A stretch of 62,453 nucleotides of DNA from Mariprofundaceae bacterium (lineage in GTDB: Bacteria; Pseudomonadota; Zetaproteobacteria; Mariprofundales; Mariprofundaceae). This document shows positions 28,074-36,998 of this stretch, in pieces. The position numbers were made by a program, and so were the translations under genes. Under the pieces are notes generated by a model. That model ran no database searches, had not been told where the DNA came from, and saw nothing but the letters and a program-made list of their open reading frames with translations. Position 1 is the first letter of the stretch. Each line of letters begins with the position of its first letter. The DNA lies in contig JAUZRG010000003.1 in NCBI GenBank assembly GCA_030950585.1, positions 1 to 62,453 on the forward strand, read 5' to 3'.

Positions 28074-29402
28074 TTGATGCTGTTGCCTTTGCCAATGTTG
28101 CAATACATTGGTGAAGAAAGTGTGTTTGCACTGAAATCATATGAAATGTTTTTATCAGGGAACTACCTGCAAACATCACTCTATGGTGGCATCATGAAAG
28201 ACCCGCCTTTTTATCACTGGCTTGTGATTGGCATTGTGCAAGTGATTGGTTGGGATTATTTAGAAGTGGCAATTCGTTTGGTGAGTGTGCTTGCCAGTTG
28301 GTTGAGTGCCTTGATGCTGGGTGTTTTTGCAGCGCATTTGTGGCGTGACCGACAAGTGGGTTGGCTCGCAGCTGCGGTTTATCTTTGTTTGGCCGAAGTG
28401 ATGTTTTGGTATGGTTGGCTCGGTTATGTCGATATGAGTTTTGCCTGTTGCTTGCTTGCTGCCAACTTGGCTTTATGGCGTGCTGTGGAAGCCAGAGATA
28501 GCCGTTGGTATTTTGTTGCCTGTTTGCTGTTGGCAGGCAGCGTGATGGTGAAAAATTTAACCGCATACCCCTTATTTGCAGCCACCGCTTTGGTGTTGGT
28601 TTGGCGTATGCAGGCATGGCATTTTTTATATAAACCGCTCGTTATTTTGGGCAGTTTACTGGCCTTGTGTTTGCCTGTTGTGTGGGGTCATGCGGTGAAC
28701 TCGGGTGGTGAGGCGGTGCAAACACAGGTGATGTGGGCTGAGATCATGCGCAAGTTCAGTGGTGTAGATCTGTTGGCTTATGCTCAGCATTTGATTGAGA
28801 TGCCGTTGCAGCTGTTTTTACGCTGTGCGCCTTTTAGTTTATTGCTGTTGTTTTTATGGTGGCAAGCCAAGCAACGCTGGGCATGGGATGCGCATTTGAG
28901 CACGCTGGCTTGGATTGCCTTGCTTAGTTTTATGCCTTTTTGGCTGGCGCCAGGTGGTAGTCCGCGTTATTTCTTGCCTGTTTACCCTTGGTTGGCTTTG
29001 ATCATCACTTATCTATTGTGGCAGTTGCAAGCCAAGCATCTGAAGTTAGCGGTGCAATGCATGGTCATCGTGTTGGTCTTGAAGGTACCTTATAGCTTAT
29101 GGGGTTTACCCTATTTAAAAGATGGTATGATTGAGCGTGATTTAAAAGTTGTTGCCCAAGATATTATCGAAAAAACAGAGGGTTGGCCGATCTGTAGTGT
29201 CAATGTGGCATCAACGGGCTTAAGTGTGGCTGCCTACATTAATGTGATGCGCGATAACGGCGATTATATTCGATACTGTACAGGCTCACGTGCTTTTATG
29301 ATCAGCTATCACTTACAAGACAAGTTGGGCTCGCCTGAGCATAGCTACCGTATTCGGGGTGATGCTTTGTATTTATACCGTATTGAAGGAGATCAACATT
29401 GA
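28074..29402 (+). CDS. GT39/ArnT-like membrane glycosyltransferase
   Basis: Multi-pass inner-membrane protein of the ArnT/PMT type, which moves a sugar from a polyprenyl-phosphate donor onto lipid A or another acceptor in the periplasm. The early loop EESVFALKSYEMFLSGNYL and the KDPPFYHWLV motif (a variant of the KPP-x-hW signature) match the family, with about ten hydrophobic helices after it. The start is unclear: the first accepted codon is TTG 28074, which lacks a ribosome site. The frame is open upstream to 27993 and encodes a plausible first-helix beginning (KIQWITLIAALL) with no ATG, GTG or TTG. The true start may be an ATT or ATA near 28029-28038 behind AAAGGA. Confidence 0.82.
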   Translation: MMLLPLPMLQYIGEESVFALKSYEMFLSGNYLQTSLYGGIMKDPPFYHWLVIGIVQVIGWDYLEVAIRLVSVLASWLSALMLGVFAAHLWRDRQVGWLAAAVYLCLAEVMFWYGWLGYVDMSFACCLLAANLALWRAVEARDSRWYFVACLLLAGSVMVKNLTAYPLFAATALVLVWRMQAWHFLYKPLVILGSLLALCLPVVWGHAVNSGGEAVQTQVMWAEIMRKFSGVDLLAYAQHLIEMPLQLFLRCAPFSLLLLFLWWQAKQRWAWDAHLSTLAWIALLSFMPFWLAPGGSPRYFLPVYPWLALIITYLLWQLQAKHLKLAVQCMVIVLVLKVPYSLWGLPYLKDGMIERDLKVVAQDIIEKTEGWPICSVNVASTGLSVAAYINVMRDNGDYIRYCTGSRAFMISYHLQDKLGSPEHSYRIRGDALYLYRIEGDQH

Positions 29403-30319
29403 TTTTGGTCATTGGTGACATTATTGTAGATGAATTTATCATGGGTGATGTGTCTCGAATTTCTCCCGAAGCCCCTGTTCCCGTGGTGAATGTTCAAAGC
29501 ATTGACCGCCGTTTGGGTGGTTCAGCCAATGTGGTTCGCAACTTGCATAGCTTAGGCAATGAAAGTGCGATGATGGGCGTGATTGGTGATGATGAAGCGG
29601 GGCAGTGGGTGCTCACAGAGTTGCAGGCGATGGACTCTGATGCTCAGGGTGTGTTGATGAAGAAAAATGCAAGGCCGACGGCCATTAAAAGTCGGGTGAT
29701 TGCGCGTCATCAACAAGTAGTTCGTTTTGACCGTGAATGGTGTCAGCCCCTGCATGGCGAGACTCGCCTTAAGTTAAAAGCATTCATTTTGGAAAAACTA
29801 CCTTTTGCCGATGCGGTGATTTTATCGGATTATGGTAAAGGCGTGTTGACGCATGATTTTTTATTGGACCTCATGCCATTGCTGCAAGGGAAAATCATTG
29901 CCATTGATCCTAAACCTGCGCATACCGATGCTTATCAGCATGCGACCTTGATCACCCCAAATCTTGTGGAAGCCGCTGAAATGGCTGGTATGGCAGCAAT
30001 CAACAGTGATGAACAAGTGCTGGCTATTGCCCAAGCCTTGCACCAGCGTTTACATCTCCAATATACGCTCATCACACGTTCAGAGAAGGGTATGAGTTTA
30101 TATGATGGTAAACAGCTTCAGCATATTCCAACTGCCGCCTGTGATGTTTTTGATGTGACGGGGGCTGGTGATACGGTGATTGCGGTGTTAACAAGCTGCT
30201 TGGTGCGCGGTGATTCTATTTTGGAAGCGGTTAAGATAGCCAATAGAGCCGCAGGTGTGGTGGTGGCCAAAGTGGGCACTGCCACAGCCAATTGGCAGGA
30301 AATTGAGGAGCATGTATGA
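29399..30319 (+). CDS. hldE: D-glycero-beta-D-manno-heptose-7-phosphate kinase (HldE N-terminal domain, stand-alone)
   Basis: PfkB/ribokinase-family enzyme. GGSANVVRNLHSLG and DVTGAGDTVIAVL (anion hole and catalytic Asp) are clear. It phosphorylates heptose-7-phosphate at C1 on the way to ADP-heptose for the LPS core. Only the kinase domain is present (306 aa); the cytidylyl/adenylyltransferase half of the fused HldE is absent, so a separate HldC/RfaE2-type gene is expected elsewhere. TTG start at 29399 overlaps the preceding stop (TTGA) and has GGAG upstream; ATGA overlap with kdsB. Confidence 0.92.
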   Translation: MILVIGDIIVDEFIMGDVSRISPEAPVPVVNVQSIDRRLGGSANVVRNLHSLGNESAMMGVIGDDEAGQWVLTELQAMDSDAQGVLMKKNARPTAIKSRVIARHQQVVRFDREWCQPLHGETRLKLKAFILEKLPFADAVILSDYGKGVLTHDFLLDLMPLLQGKIIAIDPKPAHTDAYQHATLITPNLVEAAEMAGMAAINSDEQVLAIAQALHQRLHLQYTLITRSEKGMSLYDGKQLQHIPTAACDVFDVTGAGDTVIAVLTSCLVRGDSILEAVKIANRAAGVVVAKVGTATANWQEIEEHV

Positions 30320-31038
30320 AAATTATAGTCGCAATTCCAGCACGTTATGAATCAACACGTTTTCCTGGTAAACCCTTGGCTTTATTGGCAGGGAAACCGA
30401 TGATTCAACATGTGGTTGACCGTGCCTTGGCTGCTGAAGTGGGTGAAGTTGTGGTGTGTACGGATGACGTGCGCATTGCCCAAGCCGTGGATGGTGCGGT
30501 GGTGTGTATGACTTCTCCTGACCACCAAAGCGGTAGTGACCGTATTTCTGAAATGATTGAAGAATACGACTGTGATTTGGTGATTAATGTGCAAGGCGAT
30601 GAGCCGTTGATTCAAGCCAAAGCCATTCGTCAAGTGGTGCAACCATTGTTTCAAAATGATGAGATTGCGATGGCGACATTGGCGCATCCGATTCATCGCC
30701 AAGAAGAGTTGGATAATCCCAATGTGGTGAAAGTTGTTTGTGATGCGCAAGGTAATGCCCTGTATTTTAGTCGTGCTGCTATTCCTTATCCACGTACCCG
30801 AATATCTTCGGCCTTACGTCATATTGGCTTGTATGCTTATCGGCGTGATTTTTTGTTGAGTTACGCTAAATTATCAAGCTGTGCTGCTGAAGAAGCAGAA
30901 CAATTAGAGCAATTGCGTGTATTATATCATGGTTATAAAATTGCTGTGAGTGTGGGAGACTTTGCTTGTCAAGGTGTGGATACACCCCAAGATTTATTGG
31001 TAGCTGAGGCTGCATTATTAGCAAATAAAAGGGTATGA
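30316..31038 (+). CDS. kdsB: 3-deoxy-manno-octulosonate cytidylyltransferase (CMP-KDO synthetase)
   Basis: Activates KDO with CTP for lipid A-core assembly. The N-terminal IPARYESTRFPGKPL and the nucleotide motif INVQGDEPLI are diagnostic. 240 aa. The start overlaps the heptose kinase stop as ATGA, so these two core-sugar genes are coupled. This is the last glycan gene of the operon; a Cache-cyclase gene follows 16 nt later on the same strand. Confidence 0.95.
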   Translation: MKIIVAIPARYESTRFPGKPLALLAGKPMIQHVVDRALAAEVGEVVVCTDDVRIAQAVDGAVVCMTSPDHQSGSDRISEMIEEYDCDLVINVQGDEPLIQAKAIRQVVQPLFQNDEIAMATLAHPIHRQEELDNPNVVKVVCDAQGNALYFSRAAIPYPRTRISSALRHIGLYAYRRDFLLSYAKLSSCAAEEAEQLEQLRVLYHGYKIAVSVGDFACQGVDTPQDLLVAEAALLANKRV

Positions 31039-31054
31039 ATAAGGAGATGATCTG

Positions 31055-33133
31055 ATGCACTTATTTAAAACGGTTTCACTGCGTTTTAATCTTGTCACTG
31101 CCTTTGTGAGCCTGTTGGTGGTGACTGTCGTCGTCAGCACCATGTATACTTATTACAGTCATTCCAAAGCCTTTCTTGAAATCAGCGATGATTTTATTGA
31201 TAGCACGATGGCATCAGTGCAAGATAATACACGCAACTACCTTGAACCTGCTGCGATGATTCCAAATTTAACCAGCCGCTTTGCCCAAGCTGGTGCGATC
31301 AATATTGATGATGTGAAGGAACTTGAAAGCTATAGCATTGAGCTATTAAAAACCTACCCACAGTTTACCACTTTACTCTATGCTGATGAGCAAGGTAATT
31401 TCTTAATGCCCAAGCGTTTAGCTGATGGTAAATTTGAAACAAAAATCATCAATCGCAACGTCACCCCAGCCACAGAAACATGGATTTATCGTGATCCTGT
31501 TGAAGGTATGCATCAAAAAGTATCCACAACCATTTCTTATGATCCAAGAGGACGTGCTTGGTATCAACAAGCAAAAATAAAACAGAGCCTTAACTGGACG
31601 GATGTTTATATATTTTTCACCTCTCAGCAGCTGGGCTTGACGGCTTCTTATCCGATTCTGGATCAGTATGGCCAAGTGAAAGCAGTGTATGGTGTGGATA
31701 TGACGCTCACCAAACTATCGACTTTCTTGAAGTCGCTAAAAATTGGTAAAACGGGTGTTTCTTTTATCATGAACCAAAAAGGTGAACTGGTTGCGTTTAA
31801 AGATATTGAGAAAATTGTTAAAAAAGAAGCTGGAAATTTTCGTCCTGCAACCTTTGACGAACTGGGCTTGAATTGGTTAACCAAGACCGTTAAGACATAT
31901 CAAGAAACCTCGGAACGTAAGTTTTCTTTGGAGGTTGATGGGACACGCTATATTGCAGCCTTTGAACCTTTACCTACTTCTTTTGCTAAGGATTGGCTGA
32001 TTGGTATTGTGGTGCCAGAAGATGATTTTATTGGTATCTTGAAATCTTCAAATAAAAACATGGTATTGATTTCACTGGTCTTGCTTTTCTTGGCATTGTT
32101 GGTGGCATCTGCCTTGTCCAATAAAATATCTAAACCGATGGTTTCGCTTGTACAAGCCATTGATAAAATTAGAGGTTTTAAATTAGGCGATGCGGTGAAT
32201 GTGCGTTCACCAGTGCGTGAAATACAGGTGATGAATGCGGCTATTGAATCAATGCGCATTGGTTTAAGTGATTTTCAAAAATATGTGCCAGCCACGCTTG
32301 TTCGGCAACTCATTGAAGAAGGTGAAGAAGCAACGCTTGGCGGGTCAAAAAAAGAGTTAACCATCTTTTTCTCAGATATTGAAAACTTTACCACGCTTTC
32401 AGAAAGCATGGATCCAGAGTCTTTAGCTTTGCATATCTCATCTTATTTTGAAGTATTAACAGCGATTGTCTCCTCGCATGAAGGCACGGTTGATAAGTAT
32501 ATTGGTGATGCGATTATGGCTTTTTGGGGTGCACCTTTAGCCAATAAATATCATGCACGTGGTGCGTGTCGTACCGCCCTTTTGTGTCAGCAAAGTTTAT
32601 TAAAGCTTAATCAACAATGGGTTGAAGAGGGTAAGCCCGCCATGATCACACGCATTGGCCTGTGCACAGGCGATTGTGTGGTGGGTAATATTGGTTCAAC
32701 ACAACGTATGAACTATACGGTTTTGGGTGATACTGTGAACTTGGCCAGTCGGCTTGAAGGGGTGAATAAAGTTTATCACACCGATGTGTTGATTTCTCAA
32801 AGCACATACCTTGCGGTGAAAGATGATTTTGTGTGTCGTTTGGTGGATGTGGTGGCTGTGAAAGGGAAATCGCAGGCGATGAAAATATATGAGTTAATGG
32901 CAGAGAAAAAAAAAGCTGATTTGACTTGTTTGCAATTAAGTTATGATTTTAATCGCGCGATGGATTATTATTTAAAGCAAGCATGGGTAGAGGCAAATAT
33001 GCGTTTTATTGCGATTAGTCATCGACATAGTGAAGATACCTTAAGTGCGATGTATGTTGCACGGTGTCAGCAATACCAAGAGAAGCCGCCAGCTGTTGAT
33101 TGGGATGGAGTGATGTATTTAACTGAGAAATAA
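31055..33133 (+). CDS. Membrane adenylyl/guanylyl cyclase with Cache and HAMP domains
   Basis: One transmembrane helix at about 12-32, an extracytoplasmic Cache domain (about 40-315, with DPRGRAWYQQA and VYGVDMTL), a second helix (about 332-352), HAMP (about 353-405) and a class III cyclase catalytic domain (about 435-610). Metal-binding aspartates are in FFSDIENFTTLS and KYIGDAIMAFWG, and the late YTVLGDTVNLASRLEG motif is intact. Residues that set ATP or GTP preference cannot be judged safely by eye; adenylyl is the more common. 692 aa. Although close behind kdsB, its role is probably sensory. It ends 166 nt before a lipoprotein gene. Confidence 0.9.
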   Translation: MHLFKTVSLRFNLVTAFVSLLVVTVVVSTMYTYYSHSKAFLEISDDFIDSTMASVQDNTRNYLEPAAMIPNLTSRFAQAGAINIDDVKELESYSIELLKTYPQFTTLLYADEQGNFLMPKRLADGKFETKIINRNVTPATETWIYRDPVEGMHQKVSTTISYDPRGRAWYQQAKIKQSLNWTDVYIFFTSQQLGLTASYPILDQYGQVKAVYGVDMTLTKLSTFLKSLKIGKTGVSFIMNQKGELVAFKDIEKIVKKEAGNFRPATFDELGLNWLTKTVKTYQETSERKFSLEVDGTRYIAAFEPLPTSFAKDWLIGIVVPEDDFIGILKSSNKNMVLISLVLLFLALLVASALSNKISKPMVSLVQAIDKIRGFKLGDAVNVRSPVREIQVMNAAIESMRIGLSDFQKYVPATLVRQLIEEGEEATLGGSKKELTIFFSDIENFTTLSESMDPESLALHISSYFEVLTAIVSSHEGTVDKYIGDAIMAFWGAPLANKYHARGACRTALLCQQSLLKLNQQWVEEGKPAMITRIGLCTGDCVVGNIGSTQRMNYTVLGDTVNLASRLEGVNKVYHTDVLISQSTYLAVKDDFVCRLVDVVAVKGKSQAMKIYELMAEKKKADLTCLQLSYDFNRAMDYYLKQAWVEANMRFIAISHRHSEDTLSAMYVARCQQYQEKPPAVDWDGVMYLTEK

Positions 33134-33317
33134 AGAAAAACAAAAACTATTGTTTCTTTAAAGCTTTGATGATTTCTTTTTTATGTCTGCATAAGGTTTG
33201 ATGAATACGATGGGTCACGGATAGAGTTAGTTGAGCTGTTAAAACTGGGCTTTACATGCGACCTATTGTGGATAAGGTGCTCATTTGTAGTTCATCTATA
33301 TGCTGAGGGTAGTGATT

Positions 33318-34148
33318 TTGAAAAATAAGATGTTGTTAACGTTACTGTCATGCCTACTGCTTAGCTGTGGTGATTATGGTTTTTCAGATACAGACGAAGT
33401 GGTGAGTTTTACGCTACCTTCAGCACTGGATATTAGCCCTGAAAGTACAGCAGAAGAGACCCTTGTGATGGCGATTCAAAGTTCTCAAGAGACCTATGCG
33501 GGTATGCTTGGTGTGGTCAATGCAATTTTTCAAGATGCCAATGTTCAGGCGCATTATATCATGTGTTCGAGTTTTAGAATTCACCAGTTATCAAAACGTG
33601 ATTATAATGAACAAGCATTAAACATGACCTTAGCTAAAATCATCAAACGCCAAAGTTTTGTGGTGATGGAAGAAGCCGCAAATCAAATCTCATTCTTAAC
33701 GATTCCGAACTCAACAGCATATCGCAGCTCTGAACAATGGAAGCTGAAGACCACACCTGTGTTACAATACAATCCAGATGAAACATTGTGGTGCCGTGAA
33801 GATTTTTACCGTGCTATACCCAATAGCAAAGAAGCCCGTGTCTATGAAGAAAAAGCATTGGCTCAACATATTGTATTGGCCATCCGACGTTTAAAATCAT
33901 TAAAAAAATCATTGGTGAAAGTGGAGTTTTTGGCAAGTCACTACAGTGCTTTTGAAACCACACTTAGAAAGATAAAAAGTGATGTTGATAATGGTTTGAG
34001 CAATCCCCTTGGGGTGAAAGAAAAAGTAGAGGCTTATAACTTATTTTTGAAGAGTCCTTTAAACAGCTTACCAGCTAGCAATGATAAGATGACCATTGAA
34101 TCTGGGGTAACTTCAAAAGAAGGTAAGGCTATTTTAAAATTGTTTTGA
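33318..34148 (+). CDS. Putative lipoprotein of unknown function
   Basis: A short signal ends in the lipobox LLLSC, with Cys17 as the likely lipid-bearing residue, so it should be membrane-anchored in the periplasm or outer membrane. The frame opens at 33300, but TTG 33318 lies 8 nt after GAGGG and gives the sensible signal peptide (KNKMLLTLLSCLLLSC). The mature part is mostly helical with two conserved-looking cysteines (IMCSS and LWCRED). I recognise no family. It is isolated between the cyclase and the convergent algH gene, with 7 nt to the latter. Confidence 0.65.
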   Translation: MKNKMLLTLLSCLLLSCGDYGFSDTDEVVSFTLPSALDISPESTAEETLVMAIQSSQETYAGMLGVVNAIFQDANVQAHYIMCSSFRIHQLSKRDYNEQALNMTLAKIIKRQSFVVMEEAANQISFLTIPNSTAYRSSEQWKLKTTPVLQYNPDETLWCREDFYRAIPNSKEARVYEEKALAQHIVLAIRRLKSLKKSLVKVEFLASHYSAFETTLRKIKSDVDNGLSNPLGVKEKVEAYNLFLKSPLNSLPASNDKMTIESGVTSKEGKAILKLF

Positions 34149-34155
34149 TCATGGT

Positions 34156-34710
34156 TTAAGCATGGCCAATTTTATCGCAAAGCATTTCTCTGCGCACACC
34201 CATTTGAATAGCACTTTTTTCCCAGCGTTCGGATACTGGTGTATCAAAAATAATATCTTTGTTAGCAGGTGCAATGATCCAATCATTTTGAGCCAATTCT
34301 TTTTCAAGTTGGCCAGCATTCCAGCCCGTGTAGCCAAGCAATAGCATATAGCGATGTTGCAGCGCACCCAGTGCAATGTCTTCGATGATGTCGCGGGATG
34401 TGCTTAAATGAATATCATCTGAAATAGAAAGGGTGGTTTCATAGTGATGACTGTGATCATGCAGCACAAAACCACGGAAAGGTTCAATAGGGCCACCCGC
34501 ATAAACAGGGAAGTTAACAGCTTTTTCATGGCTAATGTTCAGATCATTTAAGATGCTATCGACGGTGATGGGTTGAGAGCGATTGATCACCAAGCCCATG
34601 CAACCATCAGCATCGTAATGACAAATAAAAATAGCAACATTCTTAAAATTTGGGTCGGGCATGCTGGGTGTTGCCAGAAGTAACTTACCTTTTAGATCAT
34701 CTAAATTCAT
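34156..34710 (-). CDS. algH: YqgE/AlgH family protein (UPF0301)
   Basis: The N-terminal LKGKLLLATPSMPDPNF, the MGLVINRS motif and the VYAGGPIEP motif are diagnostic for the YqgE/AlgH family. 184 aa, family-typical. Its biochemical function is not settled; AlgH was named for an effect on alginate in Pseudomonas. The start overlaps the pdxA stop as ATGA, making it the last gene of the chain hslV-hslU-surA-pdxA-algH. Confidence 0.92.
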   Translation of the reverse strand: MNLDDLKGKLLLATPSMPDPNFKNVAIFICHYDADGCMGLVINRSQPITVDSILNDLNISHEKAVNFPVYAGGPIEPFRGFVLHDHSHHYETTLSISDDIHLSTSRDIIEDIALGALQHRYMLLLGYTGWNAGQLEKELAQNDWIIAPANKDIIFDTPVSERWEKSAIQMGVRREMLCDKIGHA

Positions 34711-35696
34711 GCAGAAGCTCCCGACATCAAAGATGCCAAATAAATGGCACGTATCAAGCTAGAGCAAGATACCGCAGATGTACCCGCAATATCAAGTGCC
34801 ACGCCGTGGTCAACGCTGGTACGAATAATGGGTAAGCCCATACTGACATTGACCGCATCGCCAAAACCCAATATTTTTATAGGAATAAGGCCTTGATCGT
34901 GGTAACAGCAAATTACAAGGTCATAAGATTGACGTTTACTGGCGCAAAAAAGAGTGTCGGCAGATTCAGGGTTCGTGATCTGAATGCCCAAGTCTCTGGC
35001 CTGTTGGCAGGCAGGGATAAGGATTCTGCCTTCTTCATCACCAAAGTAGCCTTGTTCGCCTGCATGGGGGTTGAGACCACACATGGCAATTCTGGGTGTT
35101 TCAATACCGAGTTGTTCACGTAGTGTTTTTTCAACAATAACAATGGTTTCTAAGGTGTCTGGGGTATTAAGTTTCGCAGGAACATCGCTTAAAGCAATAT
35201 GAATGGTTAAGAGGGCGATGCGCAGACCATCACATTCCAGCATCATCACAACTTTTTCTTGTTCACATAGGTGGGCAAGAAACTCAGTATGACCAGGGAA
35301 ATCGAAGTTATTGTCTTTTAAAATCGCTTTTTCAATGGGCGCAGTGACCATCGCTGTGGCTTGTTGTGCCAAGCATTGTTTTGCAGCGGATTCGATGCAC
35401 TGCACGACAGCCTGTGCTGTTGCTGACCGAGGTTCACCGACTTGAATCGGAGCTGTACAGTCAGGGCTAGGGTTCCAGCAACTAATCACACCTTTTGAGC
35501 CAATGCCAAAATGATCCAAGTGTTCGATAGAAGCATGAATACCGAGCAGTGTAGCACGATCCTTGAGCCAATATAGGGGTGCAATCACACAGATATGATC
35601 AAGAAGACTGGGATCTTGCAGCCAAGCGCGTAACACGCAATCTGGCCCAATACCTGCTGGTTCACCTAGTGTGAGGGCAATGGCTTTCATAGACAT
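34707..35696 (-). CDS. pdxA: 4-hydroxythreonine-4-phosphate dehydrogenase
   Basis: NAD-dependent enzyme of the DXP-independent-oxidase branch of pyridoxal phosphate synthesis. Metal-binding histidines are visible in FPGHTEF, GLNPHAGEQGYFG and CCYHDQGLIP. 329 aa. Two in-frame ATGs exist (35696 and 35690); the second overlaps the surA stop as ATGA, so either is possible. surA-pdxA is a common pairing in Pseudomonadota. Confidence 0.95.
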   Translation of the reverse strand: MSMKAIALTLGEPAGIGPDCVLRAWLQDPSLLDHICVIAPLYWLKDRATLLGIHASIEHLDHFGIGSKGVISCWNPSPDCTAPIQVGEPRSATAQAVVQCIESAAKQCLAQQATAMVTAPIEKAILKDNNFDFPGHTEFLAHLCEQEKVVMMLECDGLRIALLTIHIALSDVPAKLNTPDTLETIVIVEKTLREQLGIETPRIAMCGLNPHAGEQGYFGDEEGRILIPACQQARDLGIQITNPESADTLFCASKRQSYDLVICCYHDQGLIPIKILGFGDAVNVSMGLPIIRTSVDHGVALDIAGTSAVSCSSLIRAIYLASLMSGASA

Positions 35697-36979
35697 AGTT
35701 TACGCTGAATCTGTGCTCTTGATTTGAGGCGTGCCATCCAGCGTGGCAGTTCATTTTGCATTTCAGCATTCATGAGTACATTTTTAATGGTATCACTATG
35801 GGCAATAAAAGAGTTGGGATCTACATGGCGTTTTTCCACCAGATAGATGACGTGAAAACCAGCCCGACTTTTGACGACTGCACTGACTTCACCCGCCTCC
35901 ATATTAAAAACCACTTGATCGAAGGCTGCTAGCATTTCACCAGGACGAAACCAGCCGAGGTCGCCACCTTTGTCAGCACTGGGACCTTGTGAGACCTCTT
36001 GAGCACGTACCGCAAATTCTTTATCACTCACGCCACGAAGTTCTTTAGAGAGCACCTGCGCTTGTGTTTTGAGTTGCGTCGTCATGTCTGCTGTCATGGC
36101 TGGCGTGACTTTTAGCAAGATATGACGCGCACGGACTTCAGTATAACTTTCTTTGACATCTGGCTGATAACTTTTTTCACCAATCACTTTCATGAGGTGA
36201 AAGCCTGCGGGTGAACGTATGATGTCTGAGAGTTGGCCTTGGGGTAAAGTCATCACGCTTTGAAATCTTGAAGGTAAGGTTCCAGGGCGAAACCAACCCA
36301 TCTTACCACCTTGCTGTGCTGCTGGGTCATCAGAAAAAAGTTTTGCGAGGTGGTTAAAGTCTTCACCCATTTTGGCTTGTGCGCGCACGCTTGCCATTTT
36401 GGCACGGGCTTCGCTCACGGCTTTGGGGCTTGGATCATTAGCTAAGGCAATAAAGATCTGTGCCAAATGAATTTCGCGCTGAACTTTACCGGGTTGAAGG
36501 TACTTACGATAATACTCACGCATGGACTCTTCGCTGATTTGCAAGCGGCTACGCACGTCAATATTAATGAGTTTTCCATTCAGAATGCGATCGCTTAAAT
36601 TTTGCTTGTAGCGCTCGACATTCATGCCTTGTGCTTTTAAAATCTTAACGAGTTGGCCTGCGGGAATGTCATTATTGGATTCCACGTCTGCCATAGCCTG
36701 GGAAATTTCTGCATCAGAAGCAGTAATTTGTAAGCGACGTGCTTGTTGGCGTTGTAAGACTTTCAGAATGAGTGAGTCCATCACACGTTGGCGCAGCACA
36801 CCACTCTGGTTATTGAGTGGTGATTGCCCTAATTGTTTACGCAAGGTCTTTTCATCTTGAGTCACGTCGTAGCAAGTAATGGCCTCATTGTTAACTAAAA
36901 CGGCGATACTATCTAAAACCCGTGCTTGCAATGGTGATGCCAAACAACAGCAATATAAAAGTAAAAGTATTTTTTTCAT
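35687..36979 (-). CDS. surA: Periplasmic chaperone / peptidyl-prolyl isomerase SurA
   Basis: A signal peptide (MKKILLLLYCCCLASPLQA) precedes the SurA N-terminal chaperone region and two parvulin (PpiC) domains (about 170-270 and 280-385; GGKMGWFRPGTLP and GGDLGWFRPGEM). It helps outer-membrane proteins fold. 430 aa, standard. It starts 19 nt after the hslU stop and overlaps pdxA. Confidence 0.95.
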   Translation of the reverse strand: MKKILLLLYCCCLASPLQARVLDSIAVLVNNEAITCYDVTQDEKTLRKQLGQSPLNNQSGVLRQRVMDSLILKVLQRQQARRLQITASDAEISQAMADVESNNDIPAGQLVKILKAQGMNVERYKQNLSDRILNGKLINIDVRSRLQISEESMREYYRKYLQPGKVQREIHLAQIFIALANDPSPKAVSEARAKMASVRAQAKMGEDFNHLAKLFSDDPAAQQGGKMGWFRPGTLPSRFQSVMTLPQGQLSDIIRSPAGFHLMKVIGEKSYQPDVKESYTEVRARHILLKVTPAMTADMTTQLKTQAQVLSKELRGVSDKEFAVRAQEVSQGPSADKGGDLGWFRPGEMLAAFDQVVFNMEAGEVSAVVKSRAGFHVIYLVEKRHVDPNSFIAHSDTIKNVLMNAEMQNELPRWMARLKSRAQIQRKLCL

Positions 36980-36998
36980 ATGTTGGGTGACCTTAACC

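Noticed and set aside
33134-33165. AAAGAAA/TTTCTTT hairpin after the Cache-cyclase gene
   Set aside because: A weak all-A/T-biased stem with a long loop; not convincing as a terminator.
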